From IMG/VR virus record IMGVR_UViG_3300049914_000058, positions 1 to 54,032 of that record: a stretch of DNA of 54,032 nt; one strand, given 5' to 3'. Positions 16,227 through 25,938 of this stretch are shown here, piece after piece. The stretch is from a virus. Position numbers and translations under genes: made by a program. The notes below the pieces were generated by a model. That model had not been told where the DNA came from and ran no database searches. It saw only the letters and a program-made list of their open reading frames with translations. The stretch's first letter is position 1; the number at the start of each line of letters is the position of its first letter.

Positions 16227-16982
16227 ATGGAAAATTTAGAAACAGAAAACAAAGGATTGAACGGATTGGAACAACCAACAACAGAACAACAGGGAAACGA
16301 GACTTCTGAACTGGATACCCCGGTAGTGGAAGTATCGGCAGTAGAGACTCCCGAAAAATCGGCTGAGATTCCGGTTATTAAAGAACCCGAATTTGCTCCT
16401 ATGCACGTTGTTAAGGAACTGCGTACAGACAGAGCAGAATTAAGGGAACAACTTGCTAAAAAGGATGGCATTATTGAAACTTTGCAACGAGAAAAAACAA
16501 CTCAAGTTGCCGTACAGCAGAAATCTCCTATGCAAATTGCGGCTGAAGACCAAGGTGTGGATGTAACACAACCTGATTGGCGAAAGCAAGTTGTTGTGGA
16601 TGGCGAACTTGAAGAACAACAGTATTTTTGGCGTGAAAACCAAAAAGTTCTGCAATCAAGAGTCGAATCCACAGCAGATGCCGCACAACAACATAGTGAT
16701 TTCAAGGAAATCTGCCGGCAGGGTGAACAACATTTGACTCTATTAGAAGTCAATGAACTTAGAAAATGCACTTCTAATTTTGGTCAGAAGGCATACGAAC
16801 TATGTACCAAAGCTCTGTTACGGGCAGGCATTAAAACTGTTCCTGAAGTTCCGAAGGTTATACCAACAGCTCAATCCGCAACTAACAAGGGAAGTGAGCT
16901 GCCTAAAAAGCCAATAATCCCTACACAGGACGAGATACTTTCGGGTATCAGTCCTGCTATTCAGAAGATTATGACTTTTTAG
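16227..16982 (+). CDS. Capsid scaffolding protein
   Basis: 251 residues: acidic, Gln/Glu/Thr-rich N-terminus, a central coiled coil (VVKELRTDRAELREQLAKKD at about 69-88), and a helical C-terminus after a Pro-rich linker. This layout and the place immediately before the major capsid gene are those of tailed-phage scaffolds, which template coat assembly and leave the procapsid. ATG 16227 has AAGGAG 13 bp upstream, longer than ideal. Sequence identity to any known scaffold is not evident; the call rests on position and composition. Confidence 0.75.
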   Translation: MENLETENKGLNGLEQPTTEQQGNETSELDTPVVEVSAVETPEKSAEIPVIKEPEFAPMHVVKELRTDRAELREQLAKKDGIIETLQREKTTQVAVQQKSPMQIAAEDQGVDVTQPDWRKQVVVDGELEEQQYFWRENQKVLQSRVESTADAAQQHSDFKEICRQGEQHLTLLEVNELRKCTSNFGQKAYELCTKALLRAGIKTVPEVPKVIPTAQSATNKGSELPKKPIIPTQDEILSGISPAIQKIMTF

Positions 16983-16998
16983 GATAATAGACAGGCTC

Positions 16999-17019
16999 GC
17001 TCCTTTAAAAGAAAGGAGC
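16999..17019 (+). promoter_or_regulatory. Hairpin that sequesters the capsid gene ribosome site
   Basis: GCTCCTTT (16999-17006) pairs perfectly with AAAGGAGC (17012-17019) around a 5-base loop. The 3' arm is the Shine-Dalgarno sequence for the ATG at 17026. Folding would block initiation until a trailing ribosome or a factor opens it. Confidence 0.55.
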
Positions 17020-17025
17020 GGTCTA

Positions 17026-18276
17026 ATGACTGCTACAAGTTTTGCATTTGGCGACCCAAGAGCGCAATCGGTATGGTCGCCGCAAGTATATGCTTATGCG
17101 CTACAAAACATCTTCTTTACGAAGATGATGGGTAATGATGGTAATGCCGCTGTATTTGTGAATACCGACCTTACCGTAAAAAAAGGCGGAACTGTTGTTG
17201 TTGAGGAAGATGACCCGTTGACAAACAACGGTGTTGGTGATGATGGTAATACGACCACCACTGGCGAAGGACAACTTACAGTAAGGAATATGTCTGTAAC
17301 TGTTCACGAAAGAGCTAATGCCGTTGTATCAAACGGTAAATTGTCTGAGCAACTGACAGCTACCAATATCCGAGAGAAGGCCAGAAAACAACTTGGCCTA
17401 TGGCTCGGAGAAGTGTTGGAGAAAGACATTCTTACCGCCGCTTATGGCGGATATAACGAGAACTCCGGTGGTTCCACTATTGATACTGTTAATGACGCTG
17501 CCCCTGCGGGTTATCCGTCAACTAACCGTATATTTTACGGTGGTCAGAACGCTGCCGGTACTATTGGCAACAGTGGTGCGAGTTATGGCACAGATGCGCT
17601 TTTGACGGCTGGTGGTGTAACGACAGCTAATGTACTTTGCGGTACGTTGATGTTAGAAGCGATTAAGCGGCGTTGTATGGCCGCAACACCGAGGTTTAGA
17701 CCTGTAACGGTTTATAACCTTAACGGTATTAACGATGACGATGTAAGGTCAGGTAAGAATCTTGGCGAAGCAATCGCAAAGGTTCTTATTGTTCTGTTAC
17801 ATCCTCTCCAGATTAAAGCCATAAAAGCTGAAACTGGAGCTACTGGCTGGGCTGCTATGACTGCCGCTGCACAGGTAAGAGGAAACCAAAACCCGATATT
17901 CCAAGGCGCATCGTTCTATTGGGATGGAATGCTCTGTTTTGAGTATGACCGAGTTCCTACAAGAACGGGAGCTGGTGCAACTGCAATAACGGAAGGTTTC
18001 CATCTTAATACCGCAACGCCAAAGATATGTGATGATGTCTGCGCTAACGGCAAGACCGTCGCAAGGGCGATGTTCCTCGGCGGACAGGCTCTATCATTCT
18101 GCTGGGCGCAAAAGCCGGAATGGTCTGAGGATATGGTTGATAACAACAAACCGAAGGTCAAGTGCGATATGCTCTACGGAGTAAAGAGGACTATTTTCAA
18201 CGCACACGGTGGAACTACCCCTGATGAGACTGAGGCTATTTACTGCCTTGATACCCAAGTTGTTGTTGACGCTTAA
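17026..18276 (+). CDS. Major capsid protein, N4-gp56 family (DUF4043-like)
   Basis: 416 residues. Begins TSFAFGDPRAQSVWSPQVYA, followed by DLTVKKGGTVVVEEDDPLTN, VTVHERANAVVSNG, and helices REKARKQLGLWLGEVLEKDI. The second half carries VLLHPLQIKAIK, NPIFQGASFYWDG and ARAMFLGGQALSFCW. This order of blocks fits the N4-gp56 major capsid family (HK97 fold). It builds the icosahedral shell on the upstream scaffold. Codon use here is less A+T-rich than in flanking small genes, as expected of a highly expressed gene. Confidence 0.85.
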   Translation: MTATSFAFGDPRAQSVWSPQVYAYALQNIFFTKMMGNDGNAAVFVNTDLTVKKGGTVVVEEDDPLTNNGVGDDGNTTTTGEGQLTVRNMSVTVHERANAVVSNGKLSEQLTATNIREKARKQLGLWLGEVLEKDILTAAYGGYNENSGGSTIDTVNDAAPAGYPSTNRIFYGGQNAAGTIGNSGASYGTDALLTAGGVTTANVLCGTLMLEAIKRRCMAATPRFRPVTVYNLNGINDDDVRSGKNLGEAIAKVLIVLLHPLQIKAIKAETGATGWAAMTAAAQVRGNQNPIFQGASFYWDGMLCFEYDRVPTRTGAGATAITEGFHLNTATPKICDDVCANGKTVARAMFLGGQALSFCWAQKPEWSEDMVDNNKPKVKCDMLYGVKRTIFNAHGGTTPDETEAIYCLDTQVVVDA

Positions 18277-18310
18277 AGAACCGTCAGAAATTAGAACGTA
18301 AACCGATGGG

Positions 18311-18334
18311 GGAGCGGCAATATGAAGTCGCTCC
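18311..18334 (+). terminator. Hairpin after the capsid gene
   Basis: GGAGCG (18311-18316) pairs with CGCTCC (18329-18334), with a 12-base loop. No T run follows, so it may stabilise capsid mRNA or act as a weak terminator. Confidence 0.3.
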
Positions 18335-18361
18335 TCTATCTTGAAAAGTAAAGGACAGCAA

Positions 18362-21300
18362 ATGAGAAAAATTATAGTCTTTATAGCCTTGCTGGTAATG
18401 ATTTCTCCGGCATTGGCTCTTGATATGGGGTATTTACACCATAATTTACAGATTGTAGATGAACTTGACCGACCGAGAACTGATATAAACTCAGTTACAA
18501 TTCGTACAGCAGGTTCTACTGTTACCCAGACTATCTACAAAGGCAGGACTTCGGATACGAATATGGTTCAGCCAATGACCAAGTACACCACGAACACAAC
18601 ACTTGATAGAACAAATGGTACGGCAAAATGGTATGGTGCAGACCTATGGGATTTTTTAATCACACTCGATAGTGGGATAAATTACACCAATAACGGGCAC
18701 ATGTCAATGAACGCATCGTCTGGTCGTGTGATATTCCCATCATACATAGGTGCATCAGCCTCACTTTCTCTTACAGACGCAAATACCTTAACGTTTGGTA
18801 CTGGTGCGGACTGGGTTATGAGAAGTGCTACGGCTAAACTCTTGGAGTTCCGGCCCGCTCTTGATGATTCATCAATAAGAGTAGGTTTATCTGATGGCAC
18901 AAAGTCATCAGACCTTGATTGGTACACTGGTTCTGGTACAGGGATATTCCTCGATGAGAGTGCAAATACCCTTGCGATAACAGGCGTTGCAACAACATTT
19001 AGTTCATTAGTTACAGGAACAGCAGGACTTACTATTACTGGCGCTGCGGTAAATCTGAATGCAAGTTCAAATTTCGCCACAAACATCGGAACAGGTACTA
19101 CGACTACAGCAGTAACTATCGGCGGGACTACTACACAAACAGTAAATGTTGGTGCGAGTGGTACTACGACTGGTGTAAAAACCGTTACACTTGGTTCTAA
19201 CAGTGATGCTTCTATAACTAATCTTGTAGGAGGCACTGCCGGTATAAACATCGGCGTTGGAACTGTTACCACGCCTGTTACCGTAGGCGGTTCAAGTGGC
19301 GCACAGACTATCGCCGTTGGCGATGGTGCTGGTGTAAAAACGGTGTCTTTGGGAAGTTCTACAGGTGCATCTTCTACTGCTATTAAAGCTGGTACTGGCA
19401 AGATGACAATAATATCTTCAAGTACGGCAACCGATGGTTTGATTATTCAGGCGAATGGTGCGGCTGGTGGTATTGACATAATCTCCCTTGAAGACATTGA
19501 TATTTCAACTACAGGTGCGGCAGGTGAAGATATTAGTCTTACGAATACAGGCGGTTCAATAAACCTGTCCGCTACTGAAAATGCTACCGGTGCGATTACC
19601 TTGCTTTCTAATGGCGGTGTTTTAGAAACTATTACAGTTACCAATACGCAGGGTACAAGTGCGGATGCTATTACTTTGGCGGCTACGGCAGGTGGTGTCA
19701 ATATAGATGCTGCCGCTGCTTTGGATGTTACTATTGATGGCGGGCAGGTACTTCTTACGTCTAAACAAGATGTCGCATCTGCGATTTCTCTTTATACAGG
19801 TATTGGTTCTTCCGAAACAATAGCAATTAAGAACAATGCAGGTACTGGTACTGATTCGATTAACATAGATTCTACCGTAGGCGGTTTTGACCTCGACACT
19901 GTTAAAGATATAGCTCTTACCTGTGCTTCAGGAGCAGTCGCTGGCGAGGATATTCTTATTACCCAAACTGGTGCTGTCGATGCGTCTATTATACTTACCG
20001 CAGCAGGGACCGGTTTGGATGCAATACAGTTATCAGCTACAGCCGGAACTATTGATATTCAGGGTGATAAATTAGCAGTTGATTCTACGGACGATACGAT
20101 ATTGACTGTAACTTCATCTACAGATGGTGAGGATTTACTTCTCGTTCAATCCGGCGTTAATAATTCGAGTATCACTTTAACTGCCGCAGGTAATGGTACA
20201 GACGCTATTGGTCTTCAGGCTGGCGCAGGTGGTATTGATATTGACGGTGGGGCTGGCGGTGATATTGCAATTACCTCAACTGCGAAATCTGTTGTAGTAA
20301 CTGCTACTGAAGCTGTTGCTGATGCTATCGCTCTTGTTGCGACTACAGGTGCAGGTGGAATTACAGAAACATCTGGAAGTGGTGGTATCAACTTAAATGC
20401 AAGTGTTAGTCAACCAGTTAATATCGCTTCAGGCACATCGACTGGAACACTAACTATTGGCGATGGTGCAGTTACGCAGGCCGTAACTATCAATGCCGGT
20501 GCAGGTGCCAAAACAACTACACTTGGCAGTACGAATACTACTTCTGCCACTACTATCAATTTTGGTTCAGGCAACCTCGCATTAACTGGCGCTGGTGTAA
20601 GTGCCGACTTTACGGCAGATTGCGACTTATTCAGTATTGACGGTACTGGTTTGTCGAATATCACTGTTACAAGTAATGCTGGTTCAGAGAATTTTACAGT
20701 AGCTCTTGCCGGTGCAACGGCTTCAAGTTTAATTTTAAGTTCGACAGGAACAGGCGCGGACGCATTACAGATAACGACATCTGCTGGCGGTATCGACATT
20801 ACAAACGGCGGTGCTGCAAGTGGCGAGGATATTGATATAGCGGGACAACTTGCTTCTGTTAATCTCACTTCCGCAGAGGCGGTAACTGATGCGATAACTT
20901 TAAATGCTTCTGCTGGTGGTATTACACTAATAGCCGGTAGTGGTGTACTCGTTAATGACCCGATTACTCTCGGCAACGCTATTGGCGATACCGTAACTGT
21001 TACGGGTAAAATTGCAGGTGCGAGTCCGTTAAGTTTTGACGGTTCAACGGCCAATACAGCATATACGACATTAGCGGTTGCCGATGTAGGTAGTACCATT
21101 ACGGTAACAATGCCGAATAGTACAAGTGCTTTAATTGGTTCGACCTTAACTACGAATAACGCTGATGCTGCCAATTCTATTTGGGGCGGAACGAATAGTC
21201 TTATATTTGAAGGCTCAACCGCAAACGATTTTGAGACTAATTTTAAGTCTGTAGATGCGGCGATAGACTCCAACATTATTCTGCCTGCTCCAGCTACTGC

Positions 21301-21961
21301 TACTGATTTTTATGTTGTTTTATCAACATTAGTCAATAACAAACCTGATTTGGCAAATGGCGTATGGCTCGCATCTAACGGAATAGTGTACGAAGGTTCG
21401 GGTGCGGATGAATACGAAACCACTATATCTGCCACTAATCCTACTGCTGATAGGGCGATTGCTTATCCTGATGCAGCGGGAACTGTTTTACTTACAGGTA
21501 GAACAGGTCAGCAATTTACCCAAAGTATTGTTGGTGCGAAATTGGGTTCTACTGGTTCAGGTTGGGTATTGGCGGCTGCCGATGATGTTTTGTTGGCAAC
21601 TTTACCAGCCTCGCAAACTACTGAAAAATTGATAATTCCGGTAACCGTGCCGTTAAAAGTAGGTTCTATAATTACTGGGTTTTCAATAAATGGTCAGATA
21701 GAAAGTGGAGGTAATGCTGTTGATGTTAGTGCAACTATGAACAAAATGACTGCTGCTGCCACTGATTTTACTACCGTTGCGATAGGCACAATAACTGTTG
21801 CACAAAAAACAGCAGATTACAAAATTGCCGATGCCAATTCAACTATTACGGCTGATACGGTTGCGGCAGACGAAACATTCTTTGTTATTGTTACAGGAAA
21901 TACTACTGCTAATACAGATGTAGCGATTGGTGGTATTACGGTAACTGTAACAGAACCATAA
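18362..21961 (+). CDS. Large repetitive fibre-like protein with signal peptide
   Basis: 1199 residues. The N-terminus (MRKIIVFIALLVMISPALAL) is a sec signal peptide, unexpected for a virion protein. Most of the chain is a degenerate beta-repeat rich in Gly, Thr, Ala and Ile (units such as ITLTAAGTGLDAIQLSATAG), consistent with a long trimeric beta-helix fibre. The first 120 residues and the last 250 are less repetitive and may be the attachment and tip domains. ATG 18362 has AAAGGA about 6 bp upstream. Probably a host-recognition fibre; family not identified. Confidence 0.75.
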   Translation: MRKIIVFIALLVMISPALALDMGYLHHNLQIVDELDRPRTDINSVTIRTAGSTVTQTIYKGRTSDTNMVQPMTKYTTNTTLDRTNGTAKWYGADLWDFLITLDSGINYTNNGHMSMNASSGRVIFPSYIGASASLSLTDANTLTFGTGADWVMRSATAKLLEFRPALDDSSIRVGLSDGTKSSDLDWYTGSGTGIFLDESANTLAITGVATTFSSLVTGTAGLTITGAAVNLNASSNFATNIGTGTTTTAVTIGGTTTQTVNVGASGTTTGVKTVTLGSNSDASITNLVGGTAGINIGVGTVTTPVTVGGSSGAQTIAVGDGAGVKTVSLGSSTGASSTAIKAGTGKMTIISSSTATDGLIIQANGAAGGIDIISLEDIDISTTGAAGEDISLTNTGGSINLSATENATGAITLLSNGGVLETITVTNTQGTSADAITLAATAGGVNIDAAAALDVTIDGGQVLLTSKQDVASAISLYTGIGSSETIAIKNNAGTGTDSINIDSTVGGFDLDTVKDIALTCASGAVAGEDILITQTGAVDASIILTAAGTGLDAIQLSATAGTIDIQGDKLAVDSTDDTILTVTSSTDGEDLLLVQSGVNNSSITLTAAGNGTDAIGLQAGAGGIDIDGGAGGDIAITSTAKSVVVTATEAVADAIALVATTGAGGITETSGSGGINLNASVSQPVNIASGTSTGTLTIGDGAVTQAVTINAGAGAKTTTLGSTNTTSATTINFGSGNLALTGAGVSADFTADCDLFSIDGTGLSNITVTSNAGSENFTVALAGATASSLILSSTGTGADALQITTSAGGIDITNGGAASGEDIDIAGQLASVNLTSAEAVTDAITLNASAGGITLIAGSGVLVNDPITLGNAIGDTVTVTGKIAGASPLSFDGSTANTAYTTLAVADVGSTITVTMPNSTSALIGSTLTTNNADAANSIWGGTNSLIFEGSTANDFETNFKSVDAAIDSNIILPAPATATDFYVVLSTLVNNKPDLANGVWLASNGIVYEGSGADEYETTISATNPTADRAIAYPDAAGTVLLTGRTGQQFTQSIVGAKLGSTGSGWVLAAADDVLLATLPASQTTEKLIIPVTVPLKVGSIITGFSINGQIESGGNAVDVSATMNKMTAAATDFTTVAIGTITVAQKTADYKIADANSTITADTVAADETFFVIVTGNTTANTDVAIGGITVTVTEP

Positions 21962-21965
21962 TTTA

Positions 21966-22012
21966 ACGGGGCAGGAATAGGGTTTTTCTATACCCTGCCC
22001 TGTTAGTTTTTT
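21966..22012 (+). terminator. Intrinsic terminator
   Basis: GGGCAGG (21969-21975) pairs with CCTGCCC (21994-22000), with an inner TAGGG/CCCTA stem, and is followed by a T run ending at 22012. Placed between the fibre and adaptor genes. Confidence 0.75.
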
Positions 22013-22027
22013 GAAAAGGTGGTGTAT

Positions 22028-22633
22028 ATGGCTGTAACCAAAGCCGCGGTCATCTTGTTCGTCAACGAGGTCCTGCGCGAAAGTTATTCTGGCACTCAAT
22101 TAGACGAGGCGGTTAAAGCCTGTCTTGCAGATTTGTCAAAGGCAAATCTCCTGACGGCTCAAGATGTTGAAGTATTAAGTATTGGAAGTAAGTCTTTTGC
22201 CTTGCCTGCCGATTTCAAGCAGGAGGTATCAATAGTACCGAGTCTCAGTGGCATTGATTATACGCCGTTAATTCCATTTCCAGGCGGTTATAAAGCATAT
22301 AAAAGTGCAATGGCAACTTATGAAGAAGCATCATCGACTCCGGCAGGACTACCTTCTCATTACGTTATCTACAAAAAGTATATGTTCATTTGGCCAGGGG
22401 CAGGTTCGGCTTATACGATTACTACTGAGTATTACAAACATCACGCAAAAACAGCAGATTCCATCGAATTTAGTGATGATTTTACTAATGCTATCAACTT
22501 TGGTTCTGCTTATTTTGCAGCGTTATTTAGAAAGAAAACGAGTTACGTTCAAATCTGGCGGTCTATCTATATGGAAGAAAAAGCGGCAATGGTAGCCCTT
22601 ACGCCGGAAGAACCGCATATTGTGAGAGGGTAA
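22028..22633 (+). CDS. Head-tail adaptor protein
   Basis: 201 residues. Central blocks SKSFALPADFKQEVSIVP, LPSHYVIYKKYMFIWPGAG and ITTEYYKHHAK are typical of the phage adaptor (gp4/SU10-adaptor-like) family, which forms the ring between portal and tail nozzle. The C-terminal helix (AAMVAL) would reach the portal. AAAAGGTGG lies just before ATG 22028; the GTG at 22019 is rejected. Lies upstream of the nozzle gene at 24097, consistent with a podovirus tail block. Confidence 0.75.
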   Translation: MAVTKAAVILFVNEVLRESYSGTQLDEAVKACLADLSKANLLTAQDVEVLSIGSKSFALPADFKQEVSIVPSLSGIDYTPLIPFPGGYKAYKSAMATYEEASSTPAGLPSHYVIYKKYMFIWPGAGSAYTITTEYYKHHAKTADSIEFSDDFTNAINFGSAYFAALFRKKTSYVQIWRSIYMEEKAAMVALTPEEPHIVRG

Positions 22634-22638
22634 TAAAA

Positions 22639-22905
22639 ATGGATAAACACGTTTTAAAATCGAAAACAATCAACGCCTTGCTGATACTGGCAATACTCTT
22701 GATGTTCAATGTATTTGACATCTTGCCGGTAAAACTTGGAAGCACTTACGACACAATAAATATTCCCAGCCACGATATACTCGTAAGGGCAAAAGAGGTT
22801 GCTACTTTTGTCGTTATTATTATCGCAATCTACGGACGATGGACGGCAAAAACGGGACTTAGGATTAGAAAAGGAAAGGACAAATCAAATGAAATCCAGA
22901 ATTGA
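22639..22905 (+). CDS. Holin candidate, two membrane helices
   Basis: 88 residues. Two hydrophobic segments (TINALLILAILLMFNVFDIL at about 10-29 and VATFVVIIIAIYGRW at about 54-68) and a short basic tail (GLRIRKGKDK). The motif KSKTINALLIL then YGRWTAKT resembles small phage holins. It would form the hole that releases the muralytic enzyme. Separated from the transglycosylase gene at 38258, so the lysis genes are not clustered. Confidence 0.6.
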   Translation: MDKHVLKSKTINALLILAILLMFNVFDILPVKLGSTYDTINIPSHDILVRAKEVATFVVIIIAIYGRWTAKTGLRIRKGKDKSNEIQN

Positions 22906-23842
22906 TAAAACTTTTGATAGGATTTCGAGTGTAACATTATTTTCGATATATTGTTTCCTGATTGTTTCTCTACTTTCTGGATGGAGTTCAGTTTTTAATG
23001 TAAGCACACCTGCCTCCCAAGACAACCCTGCAGAAGCTGATGACCGCATGAGAGAAATTAAGGCTGCCGTTCAGGAACGAGAAGACGTTGACCATTACTG
23101 GCCTTTGACTTTAACATTAAGCAGCGACCCTTGCACCGGAGAACACAGAAAACTTACCTTGAATGATGTGAACTCTACTGAAATAGCCGCACTTACATCA
23201 AGCAAGGCATATCTCTATCGTTACGTTACGGAACTTTACTATAAAGATTCCAATGGTACGGACACCACGCAGATTACAAGATTAGGATATTTGAATCTCG
23301 ATGATTCAAGGTTAGGTAACAATACATACTTACTCGGCAGAAATGCCGCAAGCAACGCAAATATAAATATAATTAAAGTCAATGCAAGTAACACCTTGAC
23401 TTTAGGTGCAATAACTACCTTGCCCGATGGTTCTTCTCTTACTACAAGTGCCGCACCTGTCGATGCTTGCGATATTGCCCCTAAGAAATATGTCGATGAC
23501 CAAGATGCGGCAACATTAGCTTCTGTTCCGAGTTTTGGAACGTGGACAAATAAAAATTCAGCTAATGGAACTTTGGTACAAGATGCCGTTTATAAAGTCG
23601 GCTCTGACGGATTTGTTCTGTCTGTGAATAGTGCTACTAATGGTGGAACGGGAGAAATACTTTCTGACGGTTCAAACCCACCTACAACCGTTAGATTTAT
23701 TATGTCTGGTGGCAATGCAAATTATAAACATTCGGGTATGATTCCTGTCAAAAAAGACGATTATTGGAAAATAACAACAGAAGTAGGCACTGAAGTTATT
23801 TACTGGTTACCTCTTGGTAGTGGAACTTGTGTACTTCAATAA
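22889..23842 (+). CDS. Tail-associated protein with N-terminal hydrophobic segment
   Basis: 317 residues. A hydrophobic segment (about 17-32) is followed by NVSTPASQDNPAEADDRMRE, a motif often seen at the start of phage tail-fibre proteins, usually ending IQERxxVDH; here QEREDVDHYW is present. The middle is a beta-repeat stretch with the chaperone-like APKKYVDDQDAAT motif common in fibres. ATG 22889 overlaps the holin gene by 17 bp. Probably a tail fibre or spike. Confidence 0.7.
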   Translation: MKSRIDKTFDRISSVTLFSIYCFLIVSLLSGWSSVFNVSTPASQDNPAEADDRMREIKAAVQEREDVDHYWPLTLTLSSDPCTGEHRKLTLNDVNSTEIAALTSSKAYLYRYVTELYYKDSNGTDTTQITRLGYLNLDDSRLGNNTYLLGRNAASNANINIIKVNASNTLTLGAITTLPDGSSLTTSAAPVDACDIAPKKYVDDQDAATLASVPSFGTWTNKNSANGTLVQDAVYKVGSDGFVLSVNSATNGGTGEILSDGSNPPTTVRFIMSGGNANYKHSGMIPVKKDDYWKITTEVGTEVIYWLPLGSGTCVLQ

Positions 23843-23878
23843 AGGATATTAAATAATGGATTTAGTAGGAATAACAAT

Positions 23879-24091
23879 ATGATAAAATTTGGAATAACAA
23901 ATACGAACATTGTGGCAATTCTTACTCCAACTGAATTTACAATGCTAACCGGAGAAGTCCCCGACAAAATACCAGATAACACGACTTTTGACTTAACTGG
24001 AATACAGGCGGCAATAGACCTTAGAGATAAGAATATGCCAGTAATACGAGAATTAGTAACGGCAGCCAATAAACTTCAAAACAAAGGCTAA
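23879..24091 (+). CDS. Hypothetical small protein
   Basis: 70 residues. Short strands then a helix (IQAAIDLRDKNMPVIRELVT). Lies 5 bp before the nozzle gene. No known family; a tail-assembly partner is possible from position alone. Confidence 0.55.
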   Translation: MIKFGITNTNIVAILTPTEFTMLTGEVPDKIPDNTTFDLTGIQAAIDLRDKNMPVIRELVTAANKLQNKG

Positions 24092-24096
24092 AAAGA

Positions 24097-25938
24097 ATGG
24101 CAGATTTCGCAATAGTCAGCCCAAAATTAGGACAGTTTGAAAAGGTATCCAAGATACTTCTCAACTCTGCTTTTCTTGCCGACGAGTCAACTAACGTGCA
24201 GGAATGGAAGGGGGAATACCATAAACTAAAAGGCAGGTTGCCTGAAATTTATGATGCCGATTATGCAACTATTATAGTGCCGAAATATACTTATCCGATA
24301 ACAGGAGTAAATACAGGCACTAAAACTTTCACTATACTCGGCGATTATGCTGCGATAATAGCTTCCAATGTTTATACCGGCAGTAAAATCAGGATTAACA
24401 GTTCTACCGGAAATGACAAACTCTATACGCTTGTTAGTGCAACGTATAGTGCGCCGAATACCAATGTAATAGTAACCGAGACGATTGCAAGTGCTGCTGT
24501 TGATGGTAATTTATTCGTAGGTTATGAACCTGTTCTAAAAATTCATCTTCACGTCAAGCAATTAACCTCTGCGGAATATATTCTATTTGCAACAGCTTAT
24601 CATATATGGTTATGGACTTCAACCGACAAAACTCTTGCAGTTAAATTCACCTGCGGAACTCCGGCAAGTGTAACCCGATGGGAGATAGTAACTCATAACG
24701 ATAATGTCTATGCTACCAATAATGTGGACAAGGTTTTAAAATGGGACGTACACGAAAGTACCGGAAATGATTTTGTTGCGTCTGGCGACCTTGTAAGTGG
24801 CATAAAAGTCGATGGCACGAATTATATCACTAAAGCAAAACATATTTTTTCACATGAAGGTTATCTGTTTTTGGGTTATGTTACCTATGCTACAAATGAT
24901 ATTTTTCCGCAAAGCATTTTCTGGTCTGATTATGGTACGGATACTTTTGACCAGACTGGAGCGGGTGATACAGGCCAAAAGGATTTTAATAGTACACCTG
25001 ATTTCCTTATGGGATTTGGCAAGTGGAATAATTACATAGTGGTTTTCAAAGAAGAATATCATCACGTCGGCCAACTTGTAACCGAAGACGATGTTTTTGC
25101 ATGGGAGGAGCAACCTATTAAAGTCGGTACAATTTCTGCCGATTCTATCGTGAATAATAAAGAAGGGCAGTTGTTCTGGATAGCGTCAGACCTTACCATA
25201 AGAGAAATAAGAAGTACGGTAGAAATTTCAAAGCCTGTATTCGATACTTTACGAATAATAAATCCCGAATATGCAGAGTACATTCAGTCTATCTATATTG
25301 ACGAATACAACAAAATCTATTGGGCTATTCCCACAGGAGCAAGTGAAACCAACAATAAGATAATATCTCACGATGTAGAGACTGGTAATGAATTTATCTA
25401 CGATATTCCGGTAAGGGCTTTTGCCAAATTCAAGAGGCAGGAACGATATACTTATGAATCGCTTAGGGTTTATGGTAATTACGCCAATTGGGGCGCTGCC
25501 TGGTTAATATACGATGCCGGAAAGAACAAGATAGGTTATCCAGTAGAACTTGCTTCCGATTATGCGGGGAATGTTTACACACTTCATTCGGCTACAAATG
25601 ATGCCGGAGCTGCTTTTACAGGCGATATTGTTCTTCATACCACCCTTACGGATTCAATGTCTCTTAACTTATATAAAAGAGTTAATAACGGCGCTACTTT
25701 TATTTTCAATCGAAAGAGTACAGGTACAGTAACGGTATCAATTAAAAGAGATACATCTACCACTTGGGAAGAACTCGGTACTATTACTCTTATAAGTGCC
25801 GATGGTGAGGATGTACTTTTTCAGTTTTTGCCTTTTGATAAGAGATTTAAGACGGCGAAGTTTAAAATCAGCAGTCCTGACGAAATGGAGCTTATAGGTA
25901 TTTTATTTAACGATTTTGAAATGGACGATGAGCGATGA
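24097..25938 (+). CDS. Tail nozzle/stabilisation protein (P22 gp10-like)
   Basis: 613 residues. The chain is a series of beta strands with propeller-type signatures (KIHLHVKQLTSAEYILFATA, NVYATNNVDKVLKWDV, GYLFLGYVT, NNYIVVFKEEYHHVGQL, GQLFWIASDLTIREI). Long, beta-rich proteins of this size after the adaptor are the tail nozzle in P22/T7-like phages, forming the hexameric tube to which fibres attach. ATGA overlap with the next gene. The assignment rests on size, place and pattern. Confidence 0.72.
   Translation: MADFAIVSPKLGQFEKVSKILLNSAFLADESTNVQEWKGEYHKLKGRLPEIYDADYATIIVPKYTYPITGVNTGTKTFTILGDYAAIIASNVYTGSKIRINSSTGNDKLYTLVSATYSAPNTNVIVTETIASAAVDGNLFVGYEPVLKIHLHVKQLTSAEYILFATAYHIWLWTSTDKTLAVKFTCGTPASVTRWEIVTHNDNVYATNNVDKVLKWDVHESTGNDFVASGDLVSGIKVDGTNYITKAKHIFSHEGYLFLGYVTYATNDIFPQSIFWSDYGTDTFDQTGAGDTGQKDFNSTPDFLMGFGKWNNYIVVFKEEYHHVGQLVTEDDVFAWEEQPIKVGTISADSIVNNKEGQLFWIASDLTIREIRSTVEISKPVFDTLRIINPEYAEYIQSIYIDEYNKIYWAIPTGASETNNKIISHDVETGNEFIYDIPVRAFAKFKRQERYTYESLRVYGNYANWGAAWLIYDAGKNKIGYPVELASDYAGNVYTLHSATNDAGAAFTGDIVLHTTLTDSMSLNLYKRVNNGATFIFNRKSTGTVTVSIKRDTSTTWEELGTITLISADGEDVLFQFLPFDKRFKTAKFKISSPDEMELIGILFNDFEMDDER

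Noticed and set aside
18682-19401. 239-residue minus-strand frame
   Set aside because: Also antisense of the fibre repeats.
20410-21276. 288-residue minus-strand frame
   Set aside because: Antisense of the repetitive fibre gene; low-complexity Val/Pro/Ala composition and no ribosome site.
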